Part shown: positions 1-6,359 of the stretch, in pieces
Layout: the number at the start of each line of letters is the position of its first letter
Numbering within the stretch: position 1 is the first letter of the stretch
Source of the DNA: an uncultured Spirochaetales bacterium
GTDB lineage: Bacteria; Spirochaetota; Spirochaetia; Treponematales; Treponemataceae
Assembly (NCBI GenBank): GCA_946061495.1
Contig: CAMGSV010000067.1
Location: 1 to 11,287 of the forward strand
Direction of reading: 5' to 3'
Length of the DNA: 11,287 bases
Notes under the pieces: model-generated
What the model was told of the DNA's origin: nothing
Database searches by the model: none
What the model saw: the letters and a program-made list of their open reading frames with translations, nothing else
Made by a program: the position numbers and the translations under genes

Positions 1-57
1 ACGCCTACACAACACAACGCTCACGGAGCGCAATTTTCTACCAATGGAGGTAACAAT

Positions 58-492
58 ATGAACTCATTAGCATTCTTTAACCCGCGGTTTACATCCGACC
101 TTTTCGATGTAATTGACAGGAATCTGGCAGATTTGGTGCCTTCACAGGCAACCCCCCAGGTTGTCTCCCCCAAGGTTGACGTTCGGGAAACTCCCGACGC
201 CTACATCCTGGACATGGATCTCCCCGGCCTCACAGAAAAGGACGTGGAAATCAACCTGAAGGATCGTGTCCTGTCCATCTCCTCAAAGATGGAGGAAAAG
301 AAGGAAGAGAAGAAGGACGGCGAGTGGCTCATCAAGGAGCGCCGCTCCAGCTGCTTCTCCCGCCGCTTCACCCTGCCCCAGGACATCGACGCCGAAAAGG
401 TGACGGCCGAATTCAAGCACGGTGTCCTGTCGGTGGACATTCCCCGCAAGCCTGAGCCACAGGCAAAGCAGATTGCCATTACCGTGAAATAA
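58..492 (+). CDS. hsp20: Small heat shock protein, Hsp20/alpha-crystallin family
   Basis: ATP-independent holdase chaperone of the cytoplasm that binds unfolding proteins and keeps them refoldable. The 144-residue length is normal for bacterial Hsp20. The N-terminal arm (about 1-36) is Phe-rich and variable, as expected. The alpha-crystallin domain runs from about 37 to 131, with DLPGLTEKDVEI at 54-65, a basic beta strand ending RRFTLP at 102-107, and the family hallmark GVLSVDIPRK at 122-131. The short tail carries the I-x-I/V motif (IAITV, 139-143) that docks into neighbouring subunits in oligomers. A Lys/Glu-rich loop (about 79-87) lies between beta strands. The start is supported by GGAGG at 46-50, seven bases before the ATG. 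The gene is alone on its strand and converges on the transporter locus. No CIRCE element is visible in the 57 bases available upstream, so heat control, if any, works otherwise or lies outside the window. Confidence 0.95.
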   Translation: MNSLAFFNPRFTSDLFDVIDRNLADLVPSQATPQVVSPKVDVRETPDAYILDMDLPGLTEKDVEINLKDRVLSISSKMEEKKEEKKDGEWLIKERRSSCFSRRFTLPQDIDAEKVTAEFKHGVLSVDIPRKPEPQAKQIAITVK

Positions 493-498
493 GGGAAG

Positions 499-520
499 CC
501 CGACGGAGGCACCCGTCGGG
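499..520. terminator. GC-rich hairpin after the hsp20 stop
   Basis: An 8-bp perfect stem, CCCGACGG (499-506) with CCGTCGGG (513-520), closes a 6-base loop. It begins seven bases after the hsp20 stop codon. On the + strand it is not followed by a T run. On the - strand it is followed by a weakly T-rich CTTCCCTTATTTC. It may help stop leftward transcripts leaving the CBS-ACT gene, or protect the hsp20 mRNA 3' end. Its role is inferred. Confidence 0.4.
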
Positions 521-545
521 ACTCAGTATCCACTCCTTAGATTTT

Positions 546-583
546 GGGGCTGACCTGGATTATCCAAGTCAGCCCCATTTTTT
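546..583 (+). terminator. Rho-independent terminator of hsp20
   Basis: The stem GGGGCTGAC (546-554) pairs with GTCAGCCCC (568-576), extended inside by TGGA/TCCA across one mismatch. It is followed directly by ATTTTTT, the classic intrinsic terminator form for rightward transcription. It abuts the stop codon of the convergent CBS-ACT gene (582-584), so the T run and that stop codon share bases. In the leftward direction the stem is followed by CAAAATC, so it should not work well as an intrinsic terminator on that strand. Confidence 0.85.
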
Positions 584-1220
584 ACCGTATATCCTCGATT
601 TCCAGGGTGGAATTCCGAAGGATTTCCTCGAAGGTACTCCGCTCCACGCCAGTCACCTTTACTGTGCACCGCCGCTGGGAAAGGTCATCCCCATCGAAGG
701 TCACCAGGGACACGATGTTTCCGTTGGCATCGGCGATTGCCTTGGAAACCTGGGCAATCATGCCGGGCTTTTCCTCCACCTGGAAGGTGCCACGGATTCC
801 GTCGTGGCGGGCACCAAACATATCAACGAAGGTGCGGAACAAATCCGTCTCTGTAATGATTCCCACCAGCAGATCCCCCTTCATCACCGGAAGACAACCC
901 ACCTGTGAGTCAGCCATAATGCGGGCGGCCTCCTCCACCACCTCTGTCTGCTGAACGGTGAGTACATTGCGCTCCATCACCGTCTCCACCTTCAGCTTGG
1001 ACAAGAGATAGCTGATCTCATACATATCCAGGGAGGTGGCCGCAGAGGGGCCAGCCTTCACCAGGTCCTTCTTGGTGACAATACCCACCAACCGATTGTT
1101 CTTGTCCAAGACCGGCAGCTTGCCAATCTTTTCCCGTGTCATCAACGCCCGGGCATCATTTACTGACATGTCAGGCGAAACAAAAATCGGATTCCGTGTC
1201 ATTACATTTGCAATAATCAT
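582..1220 (-). CDS. CBS-CBS-ACT domain protein, AcuB-like
   Basis: Putative cytoplasmic sensor or regulatory protein of 212 residues. The first CBS domain is about 1-55 (VMTRNPIFVSPDMSV, then LPVLDKNNRLVGIVTKKDL). The second is about 78-130 (VMERNVLTVQQTEV, then GCLPVMKGDLLVGIITETDLFRTF). An ACT-like domain follows from about 142 to 212. This order and length match the AcuB family, named for the Bacillus acetoin-utilisation locus. CBS pairs commonly bind adenine nucleotides and ACT domains commonly bind amino acids. The ligand here is not visible. The gene is last in the livHMGF operon, 22 bases after livF, with its own AGGAGG just before the ATG. A role tied to branched-chain amino acid supply is inference from that position. 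No catalytic domain is attached. Confidence 0.85.
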   Translation of the reverse strand: MIIANVMTRNPIFVSPDMSVNDARALMTREKIGKLPVLDKNNRLVGIVTKKDLVKAGPSAATSLDMYEISYLLSKLKVETVMERNVLTVQQTEVVEEAARIMADSQVGCLPVMKGDLLVGIITETDLFRTFVDMFGARHDGIRGTFQVEEKPGMIAQVSKAIADANGNIVSLVTFDGDDLSQRRCTVKVTGVERSTFEEILRNSTLEIEDIR

Positions 1221-1242
1221 TTTTCCTCCTCAGGCATCTATT

Positions 1243-1950
1243 CTAACCGCCAAGATAGGCGGCCTTCACTGCATTGTCCTTGGCCAGCTCCCCTGCATCA
1301 CCAGACTTTGTAACCAACCCTGTCTCCAAAATATACGCCCTGTCCGCAATAGACAGCGCCTTGTAGGCGTTCTGCTCCACCAAAAGCACCGTGGTTCCCG
1401 CCTTGTTGATACGCTGTATGATGGAAAAAATCTCGTCCACCAGAATGGGGGCCAGGCCCATGGAGGGCTCGTCCAGCAGCAGCAGCCGTGGCTTTGACAT
1501 CAATGCCCGCCCCATGGCCAGCATCTGCTGCTCACCGCCGGAAAGAGTTCCTGCCACCTGGCGAATCCGCTCCTTCAGTCGGGGGAACATCTCGTACACC
1601 ATCTCCAGGTCCTCCTTGATTCCACCCTTGTCCTTGCGAGTGAAGGCCCCCATCTCCAAGTTGTCCCGTACCGACAAGTTGGCAAAGATTCGCCGTCCCT
1701 CCGGCACCTGAATCAAGCCCTTCCGCACAATGGCATCGGGAGACAGGGAGCTTATGTCCTCCTCCTCAAAGACGACGCTTCCGCCCGCCTTCTTGATGAT
1801 GTTTGATATTGAATGGAGGGTGGTGGTTTTTCCCGCTCCGTTTGACCCGATGAGGGTGATGATTTCTCCCCGGTTCACCTCAAAGCTGATTCCACGAAGT
1901 GCCTTGATTGCACCGTATGAAACAGCCAAATCCGTCACTTTCAGCATCAT
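1243..1950 (-). CDS. livF: Branched-chain amino acid ABC transporter, ATP-binding protein LivF
   Basis: One of the two ATPases that drive high-affinity Leu/Ile/Val uptake at the inner face of the cytoplasmic membrane. The 235 residues are typical for LivF. Visible elements are Walker A GSNGAGKT (35-42), Q-loop Gln81 in LIQVPEGRRIF, ABC signature LSGGEQQ (136-142), and Walker B LLLLDEP (156-162). The switch region reads VEQN (191-194), where many ABC proteins have His. That is the usual LivF form and no sign of decay. The C-terminus ends AAYLGG, as in the family. The ATG overlaps the livG stop codon by ATGA-type coupling. GGAGG lies seven bases before this ATG, and an in-frame second ATG follows at once, so the start could be one codon later. 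Confidence 0.96.
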   Translation of the reverse strand: MMLKVTDLAVSYGAIKALRGISFEVNRGEIITLIGSNGAGKTTTLHSISNIIKKAGGSVVFEEEDISSLSPDAIVRKGLIQVPEGRRIFANLSVRDNLEMGAFTRKDKGGIKEDLEMVYEMFPRLKERIRQVAGTLSGGEQQMLAMGRALMSKPRLLLLDEPSMGLAPILVDEIFSIIQRINKAGTTVLLVEQNAYKALSIADRAYILETGLVTKSGDAGELAKDNAVKAAYLGG

Positions 1951-2762
1951 AGACTCACCTCCCCGCCAGCATTGTCCGTACCCAGATATGCCTTGATGAC
2001 ATCAGGGTTTGACTTGATTTCCTCTGGAGTTCCGCTGGCAATCACCCGTCCATAGTCCAGCACCATCAGCCGCTCGCAGATTCCCATCACCAGATGCATG
2101 TCATGCTCAATCAAAAGGATGGTCAGGTTGAATTCCTTGCGGATAAAGGCGATGAGCTTCATCAGCTCGTCCGTCTCCTGGGGATTCATTCCAGCGGCAG
2201 GCTCATCCAGCAACAAAATCGATGGATTTGCCGCCATGGCCCGCACAATCTCCAGCTTACGTTGCTCGCCGTAGGGCAGGTTTGCCGCTATCTCATCCTT
2301 CTTGCTGTCAATCTTGAAAAGCTGCAGCAGCTCCTCCACCTTTTCCGTCATTCGCCGCTCGTCCTGTCGAAACCGAGGAGTCCGCAGCAGCACGTCCCAG
2401 GGCTTTACGTTTCGCTGGGAATGGAGTGCAATGCGCACGTTGTCCGCCACCGTCAGCTTGCCGAAGAGCCTGATGTTTTGAAAGGTGCGGGCTATGCCGA
2501 TTCTGTTCAGCTGTGCAGGCGTTTTTTTCGAGGCCACGTGGACACGTCCATGGCGGTCCCAAAAGTTTATCTCTCCCTCGGTGGGTGTGTAAATGCCGGA
2601 CAGCATGTTGAACACGGTGGTCTTTCCCGCACCGTTGGGACCGATCAGCCCCACCAGCTCACCGGCATGAAGCTCGCAGTTAAAGTTGCTGACAGCCCGC
2701 AATCCACCGAACACTATGGAGATGTCATTTGCCTGCAGCAAAAGGTTTGCATTCTTGCTCAT
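1947..2762 (-). CDS. livG: Branched-chain amino acid ABC transporter, ATP-binding protein LivG
   Basis: Second ATPase of the LivFGHM importer, working as a pair with LivF. With the chosen start the protein has 271 residues. Counting from the alternative upstream start, Walker A GPNGAGKT is at 42-49, the Q-loop FQN at 95-97, the signature region LPYGEQRKLE at 163-172, Walker B ILLLDEP at 183-189, and the switch His in IEHDM at 221. The stretch DEPAAGMNPQET and the ending DVIKAYLG are typical of LivG. Two starts sit side by side: GTG at 2765 and ATG at 2762. AGGAG lies seven bases before the ATG but only four before the GTG, so I chose the ATG. It shares one base with the livM stop codon (TGATG), which indicates coupled translation. 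Confidence 0.96.
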   Translation of the reverse strand: MSKNANLLLQANDISIVFGGLRAVSNFNCELHAGELVGLIGPNGAGKTTVFNMLSGIYTPTEGEINFWDRHGRVHVASKKTPAQLNRIGIARTFQNIRLFGKLTVADNVRIALHSQRNVKPWDVLLRTPRFRQDERRMTEKVEELLQLFKIDSKKDEIAANLPYGEQRKLEIVRAMAANPSILLLDEPAAGMNPQETDELMKLIAFIRKEFNLTILLIEHDMHLVMGICERLMVLDYGRVIASGTPEEIKSNPDVIKAYLGTDNAGGEVSL

Positions 2763-3784
2763 CACTCATCTCCTTTTTCAGACTTTTCGCTGGCAACGGC
2801 CAGCCTCTTCTTTCTTCTGCCCGCCACAAAGGCCAGCAGCCTGTCCCACAGCCCCACAAAGGAAATCTCCTTCATACCCAGCAAGCCCTGGGGACGGAAC
2901 AGCATGACAAAAATCAATATCAGAGGATAAATCAGCAGGCGGTAATCCTGCAGGAACCGCAGGAACTCCTGCAAGTAGGTCAGCACGAAGGCGGCGACGA
3001 CGGAGCCAGTCACGGAGCCCATGCCGCCCAGCACCACAAAAATCAGGTAGTCGATGCTGCGGTTGAAGGAGGCCACGTCCGGCTTCACAAATCCAATGAA
3101 GGGAGCGTACAAGGCACCGCCAATACCGGCGATGCAGGAGGCAATGGCAAAACCAATCATCTTGTACTTGAACACGGAGACACCGTTGGAGTTTGCGGCA
3201 ATCTCATCCTCTCGCACCGCAAGGATGGCACGTCCATAGGTAGAGCGAACAAAATTCTGCAGCAGCACGATCACCAGCACCAGCATTCCGATGACAATCA
3301 GATAGGCGTAGTCAGCACGGGCCACGAAAATCGTCGTGAACCGCAATCCGTTGGCTCCGCCCGTCAGGTTCTTGAAGTTCACCAGCAGCACCCGGATAAT
3401 CTCACCGAATCCCAAGGTCACAATGGCAAGGTAGTCACCCTGCAGCTTCAGGGTGGGAAATCCAATCAAGATGCCGAAAACCACCGTCACCAAGGCTGCA
3501 ATCACAATGCTCACCGCCAAGGGCATTCCCACCGTCTGGGTCAGGATAATGGTGGTATAGGAGCCAATGGCCATGAATCCAGCCTGCCCGAGAGAAAGCT
3601 GGCCAGTAATGCCGCAGATGACGTTTACACTGATAGCCATGATTGCATTCACGCCACCCAGGGTAATGATCTGTGCGGTGTAGGCATCAATCACTCCCGC
3701 TGAAATCAGCAGGTAGGGCACTACAATTGCCGCCACCGCGACGCAGCCAGGAATCAACATATCACGAAGAACCTTGTTTCTCAT
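2762..3784 (-). CDS. livM: Branched-chain amino acid ABC transporter, permease LivM
   Basis: Membrane channel subunit, 340 residues, that forms the pore with LivH. Long hydrophobic segments alternate with short loops. Family motifs include GQLSLGQAGF (61-70), LKLQGDYLAIVTLGFGEIIR (112-131), a cytoplasmic loop that contacts the ATPase (AVREDEIAANSNGVSVFKYK, about 189-208) and GGMGSVTGSVVA (253-264). The C-terminal tail from about 322 is highly charged (Arg/Lys then Glu) and lies past the last membrane span. The ATG overlaps the livH stop codon by four bases (ATGA), and the stop overlaps the livG start, so expression of the block is tightly linked. Confidence 0.96.
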   Translation of the reverse strand: MRNKVLRDMLIPGCVAVAAIVVPYLLISAGVIDAYTAQIITLGGVNAIMAISVNVICGITGQLSLGQAGFMAIGSYTTIILTQTVGMPLAVSIVIAALVTVVFGILIGFPTLKLQGDYLAIVTLGFGEIIRVLLVNFKNLTGGANGLRFTTIFVARADYAYLIVIGMLVLVIVLLQNFVRSTYGRAILAVREDEIAANSNGVSVFKYKMIGFAIASCIAGIGGALYAPFIGFVKPDVASFNRSIDYLIFVVLGGMGSVTGSVVAAFVLTYLQEFLRFLQDYRLLIYPLILIFVMLFRPQGLLGMKEISFVGLWDRLLAFVAGRRKKRLAVASEKSEKGDE

Positions 3785-4680
3785 ACCTTCACCCTCATCT
3801 TCTCACCAAGAATTCCCGTGGGCTTTACCAGCAGGATGATTATGAGGATTGAAAAAGAAATGGCATCGGAGAACTGTGACACCAAAAAACCCTTGGTCAT
3901 GGTCTCCGCAATTCCCAGGATATAGCCCCCCAGCATTGCTCCCGGCACAGAGCCAATTCCCCCAAGAACTGCCGCAACAAATGCCTTCAAGCCGGGCATG
4001 GTTCCCATGGTGGGCTCAATCTGGGGATAGGCGGTGGCATACAGCACACCACCAGCCGCCGCCAGCACGGCACCAAGGGCAAAGGTAAAGGCGATGGTCT
4101 TGTTCACCGAGATTCCCATCAAGCTCGCCGCCTGCATATCATAGGATACGGCTCGCATCGCCTTTCCCGTCTTTGTGTAGTTGATGATGTAGTTCAGAAC
4201 TATCATCAGAATGGCAGACAGGGCAATGACTATCAGCTGGATATTGGAGATGGAAACCACACCAAGATTCAGGTTCACCGTCTCCATGGTGGGATACTGC
4301 CGTGGGTTTGGTCCAATGAAAGGCAAAACACGTGCTCCATTCTGCAGAATCAGAGACACGGCTATAGCAGTAATCAGTGAATTCAACCGTGGTGCCGAGC
4401 GAAGTGGCCGATAAGCAAATCGCTCAATCAAAATCGAGATGACAGCACACACCACCATGGCAAAGATAAAGGCTAGGAACATGCCCACTGGTGTTGTTCC
4501 AAACTGCCGTAGCACAAAGTACCCGGAATAGGCCCCCAGCATTAGAATGTCGCCATGGGCAAAATTAATCAGCTTTACAATTCCATAAACCATGGTATAT
4601 CCCAGGGCAATCAGCGCATAGACGCTTCCCAAGGACAACCCGTTTATCAATTGCTGAAGAAAAAGACTTCCCGCATCCAT
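3781..4680 (-). CDS. livH: Branched-chain amino acid ABC transporter, permease LivH
   Basis: First permease of the LivFGHM importer and first gene of the coupled livH-livM-livG-livF block. The 299 residues match the family length. Motifs are GLSLGSVYALIALGYTMVYG (14-33), INFAHGDILMLGAY (38-51), the ATPase-contact loop AVSYDMQAASLMGISVNKTI (177-196) and GGIGSVPGAMLGG (240-252). It is strongly hydrophobic throughout with repeated membrane spans. ACGGAG lies seven bases before the ATG. The gene is separated from livK by 194 bases holding the livK terminator, so it needs read-through or its own promoter. The AT-rich stretch upstream contains TAAAAT (4756-4761) as a possible -10, but no good -35 accompanies it. 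Confidence 0.96.
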   Translation of the reverse strand: MDAGSLFLQQLINGLSLGSVYALIALGYTMVYGIVKLINFAHGDILMLGAYSGYFVLRQFGTTPVGMFLAFIFAMVVCAVISILIERFAYRPLRSAPRLNSLITAIAVSLILQNGARVLPFIGPNPRQYPTMETVNLNLGVVSISNIQLIVIALSAILMIVLNYIINYTKTGKAMRAVSYDMQAASLMGISVNKTIAFTFALGAVLAAAGGVLYATAYPQIEPTMGTMPGLKAFVAAVLGGIGSVPGAMLGGYILGIAETMTKGFLVSQFSDAISFSILIIILLVKPTGILGEKMRVKV

Positions 4681-4718
4681 GAATAAACTCCGTTTCCCAC
4701 CTGATTTAACAATGGTAA

Positions 4719-4735
4719 ATTTAGAAAGATTTAGA
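4719..4735. repeat. Two ATTTAGA direct repeats, 10 bp apart
   Basis: ATTTAGA occurs at 4719-4725 and 4729-4735, so the copies are in phase on the DNA helix. They lie in the AT-rich region between the livH start and the livK terminator. Such spacing can mark a regulator site, but a 7-base AT-rich repeat also arises readily by chance. No function is assigned. Confidence 0.3.
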
Positions 4736-4814
4736 CCTGATAAATTTGTCCGACTATTTTACAATAATTCTGTGACTTATAAAAGACATTTCTTCAATTA
4801 TATGTGTTTTTTCA

Positions 4815-4860
4815 ACATAAAAATGGCCCGAAACATCCTCGCAATGCTCCGGGCCATTTC
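4815..4860 (-). terminator. Rho-independent terminator after livK
   Basis: Read leftward, a 10-bp perfect stem is formed by complements of AAATGGCCCG (4821-4830) and CGGGCCATTT (4850-4859), with a 19-base loop. The distal arm runs into TTTTT. It starts 15 bases after the livK stop codon. It should separate the abundant binding-protein transcript from livHMGF, a usual way to make more binding protein than channel. The loop is rather long, so partial read-through is likely. Confidence 0.8.
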
Positions 4861-4874
4861 TTGTCAGTCAATCA

Positions 4875-6023
4875 TTAGGGATTAACAGTAGTCTTGTATA
4901 CAGGGGCCAGCTTGTCGCCATCCTTCACAATCTCCAGCATGACGGCAGACTTCACGGGATTGCGCTTTGCGTCGAAGGTAAGGTTTCCTGTCACATAAGC
5001 ACCATCAGTCTTCATCAACTGTCCCTTCAGAACAGAAGGATCTACAGAGTTGGAAGCAACCATGGCATCTCTCAACAGATACACACAGTCGTAACCCAAA
5101 GCAGCGAAAGAAACTGGTGTTGAACCGTACTTGCTGCGATAGCTCTCTACAAAGGTCACAACCTTCTCGTCTGTTGAGTCAGCAGCATAGTGGTTTGAAT
5201 AGAAACCGTTCAGCACTTCATCACCAGCATTGTCGATGATGCCGTCCCATCCATCTGCACCAACGATGGAAGCATTGATTCCCTGAGCCCGCAGCTGCTT
5301 TGCAATCAAAGCAACAGTTCCATAGTAGTCGGGCAGGTACACCACATTAGGATTGGTGGTCTTAATCTTTGTCAGCTGTGCGTTGAAGTCCTTGTCGCCA
5401 GTGCTGTAGGATTCCTCAGCAACAATCTTTCCACCGCCCTGCTCAAAGGCAACCTTGAAATTCTCGTACAGTCCGATGGAGTAATCGTTCTGGATGTCAT
5501 AGAGAACGGCAGCGTTCTTTGCACCCAAGCTCTCAAGAGCAAACTTTCCACCAACAGTACCCTGGAAAGGATCGATGAAGCAGGCACGGAACACGAAGTC
5601 ACCTGCATCAGTGATGTCAGTCTGAGTTGCGGCAGGAGCCAGCAGCAGCACGTTCTGAGCCTGTGCCAGAGAAGAGATGGCAGCAGTACAGCCAGAGGTC
5701 AAGGATCCAATAATCACATTACACTTGTCCTTTGTCACCAGCTTCTTGTATGCATTCACGGACTTCTCAGGACTTCCTTCATCATCCTCAGCAATCAGCT
5801 CCAGCATCTTTCCGTTCACACCACCAGCAGCATTGATCTCGGCAAGCGCCATCTCAACACCATTGCGGCACTCAGTTCCATACACAGCAACACTACCAGA
5901 CAAGGGGAAGATTCCTCCGATCTTGATTGTATCTGCTGTCTCCTTGCTACAACCAGTAAACAGCATACCAGCTGTAATCAACACAAAAAGAACAAACATT
6001 GTCTTCTTTGCGAAGTTTCTCAT
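4875..6023 (-). CDS. livK: Branched-chain amino acid ABC transporter, substrate-binding lipoprotein LivK/LivJ
   Basis: Periplasmic-side binding protein (Peripla_BP_6 type) that captures branched-chain or related amino acids and delivers them to LivHM. With the start chosen here it has 382 residues. A lipoprotein signal peptide is clear: MRNFAKK, a hydrophobic core, then LFTG/C with the lipidated Cys at residue 25. The mature protein begins with the family pattern IKIGGIFPLSGSVAVYG, followed by NGVEMALAEINAAGGVNGK, GSLTSGCTAA and LAPAATQT. Two longer in-frame starts (6050 and 6035) exist. Only the ATG at 6023 has GGAGG five bases before it, and the ATG at 6050 falls inside the promoter -10. 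The exact ligand cannot be read from sequence, since amides and other amino acids are possible. The gene has its own promoter and terminator. Confidence 0.95.
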   Translation of the reverse strand: MRNFAKKTMFVLFVLITAGMLFTGCSKETADTIKIGGIFPLSGSVAVYGTECRNGVEMALAEINAAGGVNGKMLELIAEDDEGSPEKSVNAYKKLVTKDKCNVIIGSLTSGCTAAISSLAQAQNVLLLAPAATQTDITDAGDFVFRACFIDPFQGTVGGKFALESLGAKNAAVLYDIQNDYSIGLYENFKVAFEQGGGKIVAEESYSTGDKDFNAQLTKIKTTNPNVVYLPDYYGTVALIAKQLRAQGINASIVGADGWDGIIDNAGDEVLNGFYSNHYAADSTDEKVVTFVESYRSKYGSTPVSFAALGYDCVYLLRDAMVASNSVDPSVLKGQLMKTDGAYVTGNLTFDAKRNPVKSAVMLEIVKDGDKLAPVYKTTVNP

Positions 6024-6048
6024 TGTAACCTCCATTGCATTTGAACGC

Positions 6049-6077
6049 ATTTTAATAAAACTTAAGTTTTTTGTCTA
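6049..6077 (-). promoter_or_regulatory. Promoter of livK
   Basis: Read leftward, -35 TAGACA (6072-6077, five of six consensus bases) is separated by exactly 17 bp from -10 TAAAAT (6049-6054, five of six). The transcript would begin near 6042, giving a short leader of about 20 bases that contains the GGAGG used by the 6023 start. The whole spacer is occupied by an operator-like palindrome, listed separately. Confidence 0.7.
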
Positions 6078-6086
6078 TCACTTAAG
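6057..6086. promoter_or_regulatory. Operator-like palindrome in livK promoter, with second CTTAAG
   Basis: AAAACTTAAGTTTT (6057-6070) is a perfect 14-bp palindrome lying wholly inside the 17-bp spacer of the livK promoter. A second CTTAAG (6081-6086) sits just upstream of the -35, exactly 20 bp away, about two helical turns. A dimeric repressor bound here would block RNA polymerase directly. The regulator is unknown. The geometry is seen in the sequence; the operator role is inference. Confidence 0.5.
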
Positions 6087-6104
6087 AAATATCTGAAAAA
6101 AAAT

Positions 6105-6134
6105 GAAAAAAGCCGCCCTGTAACGAGGACGGCC
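6105..6134 (-). terminator. Rho-independent terminator of the alpha ribosomal operon
   Basis: Read leftward, an 8-bp stem (complements of 6126-6133 and 6112-6119, one G-U pair) closes a 6-base loop and is followed directly by six T. It lies 19 bases after the stop codon of the small zinc-ribbon gene. It therefore marks the end of the rpmJ-to-zinc-ribbon transcript and isolates it from livK. Confidence 0.88.
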
Positions 6135-6152
6135 TACGCTGTCTTCTACAAT

Positions 6153-6329
6153 TTAGACAGACTTACCATTCTTGATGGCGGCCTTGCAATACTTGCAGAT
6201 CTTTGCCTTCTGGCCATCAATCTCCTGCTCATACAGAACCTTGATACCATCCTTCTTGCAACGTGCACATACTCCACGTCCGTGGGCAGCCAAATCATGA
6301 ATTCCTTTTCCGCGATGAGATTTAGACAT
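6153..6329 (-). CDS. Small zinc-ribbon protein of unknown function (two CxxC pairs)
   Basis: A 58-residue open frame that begins MSKSHRGKGIHDLAAHGRGV and carries Cys at 21, 24, 45 and 48 (CARC and CKYC), the layout of a zinc ribbon or treble-clef-like knuckle. The first 20 residues and the C-terminal tail are basic, which suits RNA or ribosome binding, though that is inference. It is not ribosomal protein L36, whose gene is at 9401-9514. The frame is credible because GAGGAG sits five bases before the ATG, it lies 30 bases after rplQ, and the operon terminator follows it. A longer Arg-rich frame covers the same bases but shows no family features. I do not recognise the family. Likely co-transcribed with the ribosomal genes. 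Confidence 0.82.
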   Translation of the reverse strand: MSKSHRGKGIHDLAAHGRGVCARCKKDGIKVLYEQEIDGQKAKICKYCKAAIKNGKSV

Positions 6330-6341
6330 CGTAACTCCTCT

Positions 6342-6355
6342 GCAGGAAATCCTGC
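6342..6355. repeat. Small inverted repeat between rplQ and the zinc-ribbon gene
   Basis: GCAGGAAATCCTGC can form a 5-bp stem with a 4-base loop. It is followed, read leftward, by the GAGGAG ribosome site of the small gene. It has no T run and so is not a terminator. It may tune translation or mRNA stability. Confidence 0.3.
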
Positions 6356-6359
6356 GGTC

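Noticed and set aside
1..57. CIRCE heat-shock operator upstream of hsp20
   Set aside because: No TTAGCACTC/GAGTGCTAA inverted repeat is present in the visible upstream bases.
1391..1996. Open frames on the + strand opposite livF and livG
   Set aside because: They are antisense shadows with no family features or supporting ribosome sites.
2729..3703. A 324-codon open frame on the + strand opposite livM, rich in His, Gln and Asn
   Set aside because: It lies antisense to a clear livM, has odd composition, no ribosome site and no recognisable domain. It is a by-product of livM codon use.
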